Positions 1 through 8,170 of a stretch of DNA of 36,719 bases are shown one piece after another. How positions within the stretch are numbered: the first letter of the stretch is position 1; every line of letters begins with the position of its first letter. The DNA comes from Pseudomonadota bacterium (GTDB lineage: Bacteria; Pseudomonadota; Gammaproteobacteria; Burkholderiales; Burkholderiaceae_C), in NCBI GenBank assembly GCA_021847345.1, contig JAJZTW010000039.1, positions 1 to 36,719 on the forward strand, written 5' to 3'. The notes beneath the pieces were generated by a model, which did no database searches, was not told where the DNA came from, and worked only from the letters and a program-made list of their open reading frames with translations. Made by a program: the position numbers and the translations under genes.

Positions 1-1
1 C

Positions 2-1090
2 CCCCACCTGCACCACATCCGCACCGCAGGCGGCAACCACATCCAGCTCAACGACCGCGACAACGCCCAATCCATCGTCCTCGCCTGCCCCTCCCACAAC
101 ACACGCATCGCCCTCGGACAGACCGCCACGACCAGCGGCACCGAAGGGACCGGCGGCTTCCACGTGCAGACCAAGGGGAGCTCGTACGCGGTGATCACCG
201 GCACGCAGATCATGGTCCTCGGCGGGGCCAGGGACTCGGCCGAGCTGGGCTATCACGGCAGGCTGGTCGGCGGAGTCGACAGCTCGCTGGCCATCGGCGG
301 CGCCATCAAGTGGAGTGCGGGCTACATCGCCAACTGGGGGGGAGGCAGCGCACAGGAAGCCAGCGCCACCTCGTGGTACCTGCAAAGCCCCAGCATCGAA
401 CTCGACGCCGACGACGCCATCACGCTGCGCGCCGGGTTTTCGCCGCGGGCACTGAAATTCACCCGGCGCTGGAGGCGCTATGCCCAGGCAAGCGCCTTGG
501 CCGGCTCCCTGATCAACACCACGCTCGCTGGCGACGTGCTGGACCTGATCCTGCGCGCCCCCCCAGGGCACCCGATGGACGGCGAGGACTGGGTCGAGAC
601 GGCGAGGCAGTGGGGCACGCCGCTGGGATGCGGCGCCTTCGCGCTGGGCACGCAGGAGCTGGTACGCCACTGCCTGGCCCGCTGCGAGCAGGCCGGCAAG
701 GATGCCCACAACGCGGAGCTCGAACTGCGCCAGGACCAGGCCCAGCTGCGCCATCGCCCCGACAACGCAGTCCGGCAACGCGCGCTGAAACTGGACCCGC
801 AGGGCGCCGAGCTGCAATCCACCCCCGATGCCGAGACCGAACCCAGGGGATGGACGTGGAGCCCCAGGCAGTGCAAGGCAACGGCGGGCGACGCCGAGTG
901 GTTCATGCAGGGGCACCCTGCGCGCGTGCGCATGGCTGTCGGCAAGGAGGCCCAGCTGGGTGTGTGCGCGGACCGGCTGGCGCTGCGCTGCGACGAGCAC
1001 TCCGGCCTGATGCTGGACAAGCGACGCAACGTGCAGGTCTGGTCGCACAGCAACAGCTGGGAATCCACCGACGTGGTGTGGATCGCCTGA
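2..1090 (+). CDS. vgrG: VgrG-like T6SS spike protein, C-terminal part (5' end outside window)
   Basis: This is the last 362 residues of a protein whose reading frame is open at the left edge of the window, so the N-terminal gp27/gp5-like part is not visible. The first visible residues (NHIQLNDRDNAQSIVLACPS, then HNTRIALG) match the pattern at the gp5-like beta-prism of VgrG, where alternating short beta strands form the needle. Near visible residues 150–290 the sequence becomes helix-prone and charged. Short beta-type repeats then resume (VRMAVGKEAQLGVCADRLAL) to the end. VgrG trimers form the puncturing tip of the T6SS and carry PAAR proteins and effectors. The position directly upstream of DUF2169, DUF3540, DUF4150 and tss genes supports the call. 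No known toxin domain is recognised in the tail. The family assignment rests on the C-terminal half alone. Confidence 0.72.
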   Translation, partial: PHLHHIRTAGGNHIQLNDRDNAQSIVLACPSHNTRIALGQTATTSGTEGTGGFHVQTKGSSYAVITGTQIMVLGGARDSAELGYHGRLVGGVDSSLAIGGAIKWSAGYIANWGGGSAQEASATSWYLQSPSIELDADDAITLRAGFSPRALKFTRRWRRYAQASALAGSLINTTLAGDVLDLILRAPPGHPMDGEDWVETARQWGTPLGCGAFALGTQELVRHCLARCEQAGKDAHNAELELRQDQAQLRHRPDNAVRQRALKLDPQGAELQSTPDAETEPRGWTWSPRQCKATAGDAEWFMQGHPARVRMAVGKEAQLGVCADRLALRCDEHSGLMLDKRRNVQVWSHSNSWESTDVVWIA

Positions 1091-1114
1091 GCCACGACGC
1101 GCGCCGGAGCCGAC

Positions 1115-3856
1115 ATGCGTATCGACAAGCCCGACGACATGGCCATCGTGCCGCAGCGCGGCTGCCCGCGCGCCGGAACCGTGCCGGGCCTCAGCGTGCT
1201 GCTGGGCATGCGCCTGCGACCCGACGACAGCGCCACCACGCTGCCCGAACCCGAGCTGTGGAGCCTTGCGCAACAGGCACTCGGCCCGACGGGCGCGCTG
1301 TTCGCCGGGTTGCCGCAGCGCCAAGCCCAGGTGCTGTTGCATGGCCGCGCATGGCCGGCGCCGGGACAGGCAACGGCGAGCCGGGTGCGCGTCGCGTTGC
1401 GCGTGTTCGCGCCCGATGCGACACACCCCGGCAGCAATGCCGCGCCGCTCATCGACAAGCTCCTCGACGTGCATGGCGACCGCGAACTCGACTCGCTGTT
1501 CGGGCCCGGGCCGACGCGCCCATTCGACAGCATGCCCCTGGACCTGTCCAGGGCCTTTGGCGGCCCTGGACACGCGACCAACCCGCAGGGGCGCGGAGCA
1601 GCGCCCTGCAAGGCCGAGGCAAGCTCGCGCTGGCCGATGCCGAATGTCGAATACCCCGATGACCCGCTGCGCCACCGCGGCCAGAAGGTGGAGCCGGCCA
1701 CGCTCGGCCCGCTGGGCCCGCTGCAACGCGCCGTCGATCACGACCGCCTCGAGGCCTGCGCACGCGACTGGCTGCGTGCCTGGCCGCATGCGGCGATGCC
1801 CGCGCGCCAGCAGGCGCACGCGCCGGCTGACCAATGCCTGCCCGGCGACCTGCACGGCGACGAGACCATCGAACTGCAGCACCTGCACCCGCGGCACCAG
1901 CGACTTCGCTGCCGGCTGCCGGGCCTGCGCCCGCGCTGCCTGTGGATTCCCGCCGCTGCTCCAGGTGGCCGCGCCGACGACGTCGAGTGGCGGGAGTTCG
2001 CGCTGCGTGCGCACACCCTTTGGTTGTTCCCGCAGCAGGAGATGGGCGTGCTCGTGTACCACGCCGATGTCGACGCCGGCTTCGATCCCGCCGCGCGCGA
2101 CAGCTGGCTGCTGGCCGCATGGGAGCCGCTCGGGCAGGCTGCGCGCGAGGCCGGGCAGATCGTCGCAAGCTGGCAATCCCGCGATCGCCCGCAGCCGCCC
2201 GCTGCCGCCGGGGCGACGCCGCCGGCATCCGGCGCGTCGCCGCCTCCCGCTGCCGCCGCTGCCGCCGCGCGTGACAAGCGCGACAAGCGCGACAAGCAGG
2301 CGGCCAGCCCGCCCCCCGACGCGCTGGCCCAGTCTCGTCAGGACGCGATCCGGATCCTGCGCCGCCGCGGCTGGAGCGAGTCGCGGATCGACGCGCTGAC
2401 CAGCAAGGGCTGGCTGCCGCAGGCCGCGCCCGAGCCGCAATCGCTGGACGATCTGCTCAAGCAGCTGCAGCAGCAGACCGACGCACTGCGAAGCCAGCAC
2501 GGTCTGAAGGATGCCGACATCCAGCGCTTTGTCGAGATCGCTCTGCGCGACATGCCTGAGCCAGGCGGCGCCGGTGATGCAGGAGCCGAGATGGCCGGCG
2601 CATTGCGTGAGCTCGAGCAGCAGACGGCCCAGGCCTTGCGTCAGGCGGGGCTGAGCGCCGAACAAGCCGCGCAGCTGCTCGAACAGCAGCAGCCGGAGCT
2701 GTCGCAGGCCCTGCGGCGCCTGCGCCCGCAGGAGTCCGGCGCCACAGGGGCCGGCGCCTCAGGGCCCGGCGGACACGAGCCGGCCCCGACCGACGCCTGC
2801 CCGCCGGAGGAACAGCCACCCGAGCCGGCTGCAGCGAGCCTGAGCCGAGCCGACGTCGAGCAGAAGCTTCGCGACGGCGCTTCGCTGCTCGAACAGCGAC
2901 TCGACGGGCTGGACCTGCGCGGGCTCGATTTCACCGGTGCCGACCTGCGCGGCGTGCTGGCCCGGCAGACTCGCTTCGACAACTGTCAAATGCAGGGCGC
3001 GCGCCTGGACCACGCGCTGCTGCACGATGCCGACCTGAGCGACGCCGACCTGCGCGGCGCCAGCCTGCAACGCAGCAGCTGCGCTCGCTCGCGCATGCGA
3101 CGGGCGAGCCTGGCGGCCGCCGACTGCAGCGGCGCGGACTTCACCCTCGCCGATCTGCGCGGCGCCGACCTCGGCGCTGCCAACCTGCGCCACGCCGTGT
3201 TCGAGCATGCCGACCTGCGGGAGCTGCGCGGCGCGCGATGCGATGCGCGCAATGCACAGTTCGCTCGCTGCGATCTTCGGCGCAGCGACTGGCGAGGCGC
3301 CAGGCTCGATGCCTCGGCGTGGCTCGAGTGCCAGCTGCAGCAGGCCTGCATGGCGCAGGCCGATGCCCGCGACATCAACCTCCAGGCAAGCGACGCCAGC
3401 GAGGGCGACTTCAGCGAGGCCGACCTGCGCGGCTCGCGGGCCACGTCACGCACGCGCCTGGAGCGCGCGCGCCTGCCGCGCGCCGATCTGCGCGAGGCCT
3501 GCTGGGAGGGGGCATGCTTGCTGCAGGCCGATCTGAGCGAATGCCTGCTCGACGGTGCCGACCTCGGCGGGGTCGAGGCGCGGCAGGCCTGTCTGCAAGC
3601 CATCCAGGGCACCGGCCTGCGACTCGACGATGCCGACCTGCGGGGCGCCGACCTCGACCATGCCAAGCTGCTGCAGGCCAGCCTGGCGGGGGCCGACCTG
3701 CGCGACGCCAGCCTGGTGTCGACGCTGTGCTTCGGGGCCGATCTCGCGGATGCGCGATTCCATCCGGGTGCGCTGCGCTGCGCCGATGTCCGGCGCACCA
3801 TCGTCAGCGCGCTGGGCGATGACTCGCACGACGGGTCGCGCGGACCGACGCGATGA
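1115..3856 (+). CDS. DUF2169 domain fused to pentapeptide-repeat domain (T6SS accessory protein)
   Basis: A 913-residue protein starting at an ATG preceded by CGGAG, 24 bases after the VgrG stop. Residues about 15–365 look like DUF2169, with landmarks RAFGGPGHATNPQGRG near 146 and LPGDLHGDETIELQHLHP near 242. DUF2169 proteins are known as adaptors or chaperones that load PAAR-like DUF4150 proteins onto VgrG. A Pro/Ala-rich linker follows, including three exact RDK units at 386–394 (9-base DNA repeats), then a Gln/Leu-rich, probably coiled-coil segment to about 590. Residues about 596–895 are pentapeptide repeats of the A(D/N)LRG type (ADLRGADL, ADLSDADL). Such repeats fold as a right-handed quadrilateral beta-helix, and some members mimic DNA. 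The gene ends in an ATGA overlap with the next gene. Whether the fusion is a delivered effector, an adaptor or a scaffold cannot be told from sequence. Confidence 0.85.
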   Translation: MRIDKPDDMAIVPQRGCPRAGTVPGLSVLLGMRLRPDDSATTLPEPELWSLAQQALGPTGALFAGLPQRQAQVLLHGRAWPAPGQATASRVRVALRVFAPDATHPGSNAAPLIDKLLDVHGDRELDSLFGPGPTRPFDSMPLDLSRAFGGPGHATNPQGRGAAPCKAEASSRWPMPNVEYPDDPLRHRGQKVEPATLGPLGPLQRAVDHDRLEACARDWLRAWPHAAMPARQQAHAPADQCLPGDLHGDETIELQHLHPRHQRLRCRLPGLRPRCLWIPAAAPGGRADDVEWREFALRAHTLWLFPQQEMGVLVYHADVDAGFDPAARDSWLLAAWEPLGQAAREAGQIVASWQSRDRPQPPAAAGATPPASGASPPPAAAAAAARDKRDKRDKQAASPPPDALAQSRQDAIRILRRRGWSESRIDALTSKGWLPQAAPEPQSLDDLLKQLQQQTDALRSQHGLKDADIQRFVEIALRDMPEPGGAGDAGAEMAGALRELEQQTAQALRQAGLSAEQAAQLLEQQQPELSQALRRLRPQESGATGAGASGPGGHEPAPTDACPPEEQPPEPAAASLSRADVEQKLRDGASLLEQRLDGLDLRGLDFTGADLRGVLARQTRFDNCQMQGARLDHALLHDADLSDADLRGASLQRSSCARSRMRRASLAAADCSGADFTLADLRGADLGAANLRHAVFEHADLRELRGARCDARNAQFARCDLRRSDWRGARLDASAWLECQLQQACMAQADARDINLQASDASEGDFSEADLRGSRATSRTRLERARLPRADLREACWEGACLLQADLSECLLDGADLGGVEARQACLQAIQGTGLRLDDADLRGADLDHAKLLQASLAGADLRDASLVSTLCFGADLADARFHPGALRCADVRRTIVSALGDDSHDGSRGPTR
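2270..2296 (+). repeat. Three 9-base tandem repeats (RDK x3) in the linker of the DUF2169 fusion
   Basis: Three consecutive copies of cg(t/c)-gac-aag encode RDKRDKRDK in the low-complexity linker between the DUF2169 part and the coiled-coil/pentapeptide part. Copies two and three are identical and copy one differs at one base. This is the kind of micro-repeat that can vary in copy number by slippage while keeping frame. Confidence 0.9.
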
Positions 3857-4872
3857 GCGGCGCCGGGCATCCTCTGCTGCGGCAGGCCGCGTCGACCCGG
3901 CAGCTGCGCCAGGCCGACCTGCGCGGCGCCGACCTGCGCCAGGCCGACCTGCGCGGATGGAGTCTCCAAGAGGTGCTGCTGGACAGCGCGGACCTGCGTG
4001 GCGCGCGGCTCGACGACGCGTCGCTGGACGGCTGCCGGCTCTGGCGTGCCAGGCTGGAGTCGATCTCCGTGCGCGCGGCCAGCCTGCACGCCTGCGACCT
4101 GCGGCAGGCCGTGCTCGACGAGGCCGACGCGGAGCACGCCATGCTCACCGAATGCTGCCTCGCCGACAGCCGCTGGCGGGCTGCCCGCCTGTACCACGCC
4201 CAACTGCAGGGCTGCGAGCACGCCGGCGCCGACTACGGTGGCGCCGATCTCACGCGCTGCAGCGCCGAGGCGGCCGACTGGCGCCGGGTCGGGCTTCGAG
4301 GCACGCGCCTGCACACCGCCTTCCTGCGCGATGCATGCCTGGACGGGCAGGACCTGCGCGTCTGCGAGCTCGTCGCCTGCGACTTCAGCGGCGCCAGCCT
4401 GCGTGGCTGCCAGCTGTCCGACATGGCGCTCGAGCGCACGCAATTCCATGGCGCCGATCTGTCGCAATGCGACCTGCGGCGCGCGACGCTGCGCATGGCC
4501 CGCCTGCAGGACACCCGGCTGGCCGAGGCCCAGTTGCAGGAAGTGCAGGCACAGCATGTGCTGGCCGAGCGGGCCTGGTTCACTGGCGCGCGTGCCGACG
4601 CATCGACGTGGAACGGGTGCGTGCTGCGTCGCAGCCGCTGGCGCGACGCGGTGCTCGCCGCGGCCCGCCTGACATCGTGCGACTGGTCCTTCGGCGAGCT
4701 GCATGGTGCCGACCTGCGCGACGCCGAGCTGAACCTGGTGAACCTGCACGCCTGCGAGCCGGCACAGGCCATCCACGAACTGGCGCGCTGCTCGAACTGC
4801 CTGGACACCGACCCCGAGCTGCTGCAGGCCCAGCGCTGGCAGCCGCCAACCCACAAGGAGTGCCGATCATGA
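3853..4872 (+). CDS. Pentapeptide-repeat protein
   Basis: A 339-residue protein built almost wholly of pentapeptide repeats. The pattern A(D/N)LRx is clear from residue 15 (QADLRGADLRQADL) and continues to about residue 300. It is preceded by no signal peptide and no membrane segment. The start codon overlaps the stop of the upstream DUF2169 fusion (ATGA), and its own stop overlaps the start of the DUF3540 gene in the same way, so the three are probably translationally coupled. It resembles the repeat half of its upstream neighbour and may be a paralogue of that half. Many units carry Cys, Trp or Arg at positions that are usually Leu or small, so the helix is less regular than in Qnr/MfpA-type proteins. 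Function is unknown. Its place inside a T6SS operon suggests a structural, adaptor or cargo role, but an immunity role is also possible. Confidence 0.85.
   Translation: MSGAGHPLLRQAASTRQLRQADLRGADLRQADLRGWSLQEVLLDSADLRGARLDDASLDGCRLWRARLESISVRAASLHACDLRQAVLDEADAEHAMLTECCLADSRWRAARLYHAQLQGCEHAGADYGGADLTRCSAEAADWRRVGLRGTRLHTAFLRDACLDGQDLRVCELVACDFSGASLRGCQLSDMALERTQFHGADLSQCDLRRATLRMARLQDTRLAEAQLQEVQAQHVLAERAWFTGARADASTWNGCVLRRSRWRDAVLAAARLTSCDWSFGELHGADLRDAELNLVNLHACEPAQAIHELARCSNCLDTDPELLQAQRWQPPTHKECRS
3898..3960 (+). repeat. DNA-level tandem repeats in the pentapeptide-repeat gene
   Basis: The codons for QLRQADLRGADLRQADLRG repeat nearly exactly at DNA level, with a GCCGACCTGCGC core occurring three times at 15-base steps. 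The same core recurs through the repeat half of the upstream gene, giving short homologies between the two adjacent genes. Confidence 0.8.
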
Positions 4873-5519
4873 GCGTTCACCCCTGGCCGCAAGCCCGGCC
4901 ACCCGCCGCAGCGCAATGGCTGTGCGCCTGTGTCGAGCAGGTCGAAGCGCAGGGCTGCCTTCTGGACCGGAACGCACCGGTGCGCCACGCCCGCGTCGCG
5001 GTCGGCTGCCTGCTGCAACCCGAGGCCGGCGACAGCGTGCTGCTGCTGGTGCCTGCGCATGGCCCGTGTTTCGTGCTTTGCGTGCTCGAGCGCGCTGCCG
5101 GCCACGGCCGCCTGCGCCTGCCAGGCGGCGCCGAACTGCACGGCGAGCACGATGGCTTGAGCGTGCAGGCAGGCCGGCTCGACCTGCTCGCGGGCCGCAC
5201 GCTGGGCATCCGCGGACCGCGCATCGAGCTGCAGGCGGCGGCCTGCCGCCTGAGCAGCTCGACGCTGGAACTGCGTGCCGGGCGCGTGCAGGCGCTGCTC
5301 GGAAGCCTGGTTGCGCGCGGCCGGGAGTGCCTGACCCGCCTCGGGCGCGGGGTCGCCGAATTCGGAGACAGCGTGCGACGCGTGCGCGGCATCGACGAAG
5401 TGCACGCCGCGCAGCAACGCGTGCAAGTCGAGCAGCGCCTGCATATCCGCTGCCGCGATGCCAGTGTCGTCGCGAACCACCATGTGCGAATCGACGCACG
5501 CCATATCGACCTCGGCTGA
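4869..5519 (+). CDS. DUF3540 family T6SS accessory protein
   Basis: A 216-residue protein whose ATG overlaps the stop of the preceding pentapeptide gene. The N-terminal 90 residues are rich in beta strands (DSVLLLVPAHGPCFVLCVLERA). They are followed by repeating short beta units (LSVQAGRLDLLAGRTLGIRG) like those of VgrG/gp5 proteins, then a helical stretch near 145–180 and a final set of beta units. This layout and its place between DUF2169 and DUF4150 genes fit DUF3540, a family of unknown biochemical role found almost only in T6SS accessory clusters. The beta units suggest it packs with, or mimics, part of the spike. The first 20 residues contain no secretion signal. The family name is assigned from architecture and context rather than a catalytic motif. 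Confidence 0.7.
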   Translation: MSVHPWPQARPPAAAQWLCACVEQVEAQGCLLDRNAPVRHARVAVGCLLQPEAGDSVLLLVPAHGPCFVLCVLERAAGHGRLRLPGGAELHGEHDGLSVQAGRLDLLAGRTLGIRGPRIELQAAACRLSSSTLELRAGRVQALLGSLVARGRECLTRLGRGVAEFGDSVRRVRGIDEVHAAQQRVQVEQRLHIRCRDASVVANHHVRIDARHIDLG

Positions 5520-5570
5520 CCCGGCGCGGTCCGAGCCAACCCGAGCCGATCTCCCTGCGCCTGAACCGTC

Positions 5571-5963
5571 ATGTACGCCCTTACCGTGGAAGCCGGCCAA
5601 TGCCTGAGCGCCGACGACGTGTGCAAGACTCCGTCTCCCAGCGGCCCGGTGCCGCTGGCCTACCCCAACATCGGACTGCCCCCGATGTCCGTCGGCGCCA
5701 GCACCAAGGTGTTCGTGCGCGGCGTGCCAGCGCTGAACAAGGCCTCGCGCATGCCGCTGTCCAGCGGCGACGAGCCCGGTGTCGCCGGTGGCGTGATCAG
5801 CTCCCGGCAGATGGGCGCGGTGAGCTTCACGCAGGGCAGTACGCTGGTGCGCATCCAGGGGCATCCGGCAGTTCGCCTGGGCGATGCCACGCGTCACAAC
5901 GAGGGCAACGCGCCGGGGGCTGCCGTGCAACCCAGTCAATGCCAGTTGCGCATCATGCGCTGA
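5571..5963 (+). CDS. DUF4150 PAAR-like spike tip protein
   Basis: A 130-residue protein matching the DUF4150 pattern: GPVPLAYPNIGLPPM near residue 25, VFVRGVPALNKASRMPLSSG near 46, and VRIQGHPAVRLGD near 98. DUF4150 is a PAAR-like fold that caps VgrG, and it is known to depend on DUF2169 proteins, which here sit three genes upstream. In many species this domain is the N-terminus of a toxin. Here the protein ends right after the PAAR-like fold, so it is a stand-alone tip with no fused effector. The 51-base gap to the DUF3540 gene shows no convincing Shine–Dalgarno. Confidence 0.85.
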   Translation: MYALTVEAGQCLSADDVCKTPSPSGPVPLAYPNIGLPPMSVGASTKVFVRGVPALNKASRMPLSSGDEPGVAGGVISSRQMGAVSFTQGSTLVRIQGHPAVRLGDATRHNEGNAPGAAVQPSQCQLRIMR

Positions 5964-5979
5964 GGCATCGCCACAGGCT

Positions 5980-5996
5980 GGCATTCCCGGAATGCC
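5980..5996. promoter_or_regulatory. 17-base palindrome upstream of tssJ
   Basis: Two perfect 8-base arms, GGCATTCC and GGAATGCC, flank one central C. The right arm is followed by a second CCCGGAAT, so this octamer occurs twice. It lies in the 77-base gap between the DUF4150 gene and tssJ. It could be a protein-binding site or, with a small loop, an RNA hairpin. No T-run follows, so a classical intrinsic terminator is unlikely. Confidence 0.4.
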
Positions 5997-6040
5997 CGGA
6001 ATAGTCCTGGCTGCGCGAAGGTTTGACAGGGGCCCGGATC

Positions 6041-6736
6041 ATGTCGAGCATGCCCTCGTCCGCACACCGGTCCGCACAACCCTTCGCCGCGCCTGCCGAC
6101 CCGCGCCCGCTGCGCCGTGCCTGCGCGCGCAGCGCAGTCGCCGCGCTGGCCCTGGCTTGCTGTTCGTGCAATCTTTTCAACACGTCGTCGGGCATGTCGC
6201 GCGAACAGGCACTGAACGCTCCTTCCACCGGCTTTGCGCGCGACGGCGTCGACATCCTGGTGCAGGCGGCGCCCGGTCTCAACCCGGCGGACGGCCATCC
6301 GCACACGGTGGTGGTCGGCGTGCTCCAGGCCGAACAGGCCGATGCGCTTCAGGGACTCGCAGCCCGGCCCGATCGCCTGCAGGCGGCTCTGGCCGAGGGA
6401 GCCACGCCCGCCGGGGTGCTGTTGCTCAGCCGCTTTGTCGTGCAGCCCGGTCAGACCTGCCGGCAGCGCCTGGACCGCGTGCAGGGGGCCAGGGCGGTGG
6501 CCCTGGCCGTGGGCTACGCGCAGCGCGAGCCCGCCCCGCCACTGCGGGTCTGGGACATTCCGCTGGAACTCGAGTCCAAGGGCTGGGTGTTGCGCAGCTA
6601 CACGGCACGCACCGGGCCGCTGCACCTGCAACTCGTGCTCGGCGCCGACGATATCGTCCAGGCTGGTCCGCTGCCCGACTCCGCGCAGGGCGCGAAGTCG
6701 CCGGTCGCGCCGTGCCTGCCGCTGGCCCCGGTCTGA
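6041..6736 (+). CDS. tssJ: TssJ, T6SS outer-membrane lipoprotein
   Basis: A 231-residue protein that anchors the T6SS membrane complex to the outer membrane and contacts the periplasmic end of TssM. A basic N-terminus and hydrophobic stretch (AVAALALACCSC) lead to three clustered cysteines at 40, 41 and 43, as expected for a lipoprotein, but none sits in a textbook lipobox. The body has the TssJ pattern: ILVQAAPGLNP, then VVVGVLQ, an alpha-helical AL..L segment, LSRFVVQPGQ and a central beta sheet to about 205. The ATG chosen has AGGGG eight bases upstream. An in-frame TTG 18 bases earlier has its purine run only one base away and is less likely. The next gene is tssK, the usual order. The proline- and charge-rich tail after 215 looks disordered. 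Confidence 0.8.
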   Translation: MSSMPSSAHRSAQPFAAPADPRPLRRACARSAVAALALACCSCNLFNTSSGMSREQALNAPSTGFARDGVDILVQAAPGLNPADGHPHTVVVGVLQAEQADALQGLAARPDRLQAALAEGATPAGVLLLSRFVVQPGQTCRQRLDRVQGARAVALAVGYAQREPAPPLRVWDIPLELESKGWVLRSYTARTGPLHLQLVLGADDIVQAGPLPDSAQGAKSPVAPCLPLAPV

Positions 6737-6763
6737 AGACCGGCCCCGCAGGAGTCCGCCGCG

Positions 6764-8155
6764 ATGGAAATCAACGCCCCGATCTACTGGCACCAGGGCA
6801 TGTTCCTGCAACCCCAGCACTTCCAGCTGGACGCGCTGGCACGGGAAACGGCGCTGAACGACCTGGTCAATGCCATGGCCCCCGACCTGTGGGGCCTCGG
6901 CGAGCTCGATATCGCGGCACCCGCGCTGCGCAACCAGTGCTTCGAGATTCGCCGCGCCAGGCTGCGTTTCGCGCGAGGCAGCATGCTGCAGTACCCGGGC
7001 AACGCGCTGATCGCCGCGCGCCGCTTCGACGCGACCTGGCTCGAGACCGGCAAGGCCCTGCCGGTCTACCTCGGCCTGCACGCGCTGAGCACCGAGCAGG
7101 CCAACGTCACGCTGTGCGAGACGCCGGCAGCCGCGACACAGGCCACCACCCGCCTGGTCGCGCAGCTGCAGCCGATGGAACTCGCCGACCTGTACTCCGA
7201 CGGTCCGAGCGCACAGATCCGCACCCTGCAGTACGTGCTGCGAGTGTTCTTCGAGCCCGAGCTGGAACACCTGCAGGGCTACGAGCTGCTCCCGGTGGCA
7301 CGCCTGGTGCAGGGCAGCGACGGGCCGCGCCTGGACGACTCCTTCATACCCCCCTGCTATGCGATCAGCGGCTCGCAACGCCTGCGCCATATGCTCGAGG
7401 ACCTGCGAGAGGAGCTGACCGCGCGCATGCGCCAGCTCGAGGAGCTCAAGGGCGAGCGCGACTCGGCCGGCGCCGAGTCCGCGCCGACCTGGCAGTTCAT
7501 GCTTGCGCTGCGCTCGCTGGCGCGCGCCACCAGCTGGCTGACGCGGGCCTGCGAAACCGGCCATGCGCGCCCGGCCGACCTGTACGCCGGGCTGCGCGAC
7601 CTGGTCGCCGAGCTGAGCTGCTTCTCGACACGCTGCGACGCACTGGGCGCCACGGGCTCGCATTCCACAGGGCTTGCGCCCTTCGACCCGCTGCGTCTTC
7701 GCGAGTGCTTCACAAAGGCCCATCAGGTGCTGACCCTGCTGCTGCACGACATCGCCGTGGGGCCGTCCTACGTGCTGGGCATGAGCCCGATGCATGGCTG
7801 CCTGGGCACCGCGATCCCGCCACAGGCCTTCGACCGGCACAACGAATTCTTTCTCATGCTCGATGCCTCGCCGGCGACGCAGACCTGGGCCGCGCGCGTG
7901 GCGCGCGAGGCCCGGCTGGTCGCACCGAGCGATCTGCAGGCCGTGGTAACCCACGCACTGCCAGGGCTCGCGCTGCATCACCTGGGCGCCGTCCCGTCGG
8001 GGCTCCCGCGACGCGCACGCAGCGCGCATTGGCGGGTTCATCCCAGCCAGGCACTGTGGGAGGCCGTGCAGCGCGACGCAACGGTGGTCCTGCACTGGCC
8101 GCAGGCCCCCGCCGACCTGCATGCCAGCCTGATCGTTCTCGAGCGCCAGCGCTGA
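6764..8155 (+). CDS. tssK: TssK, T6SS baseplate protein
   Basis: A 463-residue protein with the TssK N-terminal signature, IYWHQGMFLQPQHFQ, at residues 6–20. TssK is a trimeric baseplate component that links the TssFG wedge to the cytoplasmic parts of TssL and TssM. The remaining length, without membrane segments or signal peptide, is close to the usual size of about 445 residues. AGGAG lies just upstream of the ATG. It follows tssJ by 27 bases and precedes tssL by 15, the common tssJ-tssK-tssL-tssM order. The tail (PQAPADLHASLIVLERQ) fits the receptor-binding-like C-terminal domain that contacts the membrane complex. Confidence 0.95.
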   Translation: MEINAPIYWHQGMFLQPQHFQLDALARETALNDLVNAMAPDLWGLGELDIAAPALRNQCFEIRRARLRFARGSMLQYPGNALIAARRFDATWLETGKALPVYLGLHALSTEQANVTLCETPAAATQATTRLVAQLQPMELADLYSDGPSAQIRTLQYVLRVFFEPELEHLQGYELLPVARLVQGSDGPRLDDSFIPPCYAISGSQRLRHMLEDLREELTARMRQLEELKGERDSAGAESAPTWQFMLALRSLARATSWLTRACETGHARPADLYAGLRDLVAELSCFSTRCDALGATGSHSTGLAPFDPLRLRECFTKAHQVLTLLLHDIAVGPSYVLGMSPMHGCLGTAIPPQAFDRHNEFFLMLDASPATQTWAARVAREARLVAPSDLQAVVTHALPGLALHHLGAVPSGLPRRARSAHWRVHPSQALWEAVQRDATVVLHWPQAPADLHASLIVLERQR

Positions 8156-8170
8156 GCCGCGGAGCACGCG

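Noticed and set aside
6023..6028. TTGACA as a -35 element for tssJ
   Set aside because: No -10-like hexamer lies 16–18 bases downstream; the match is probably chance.
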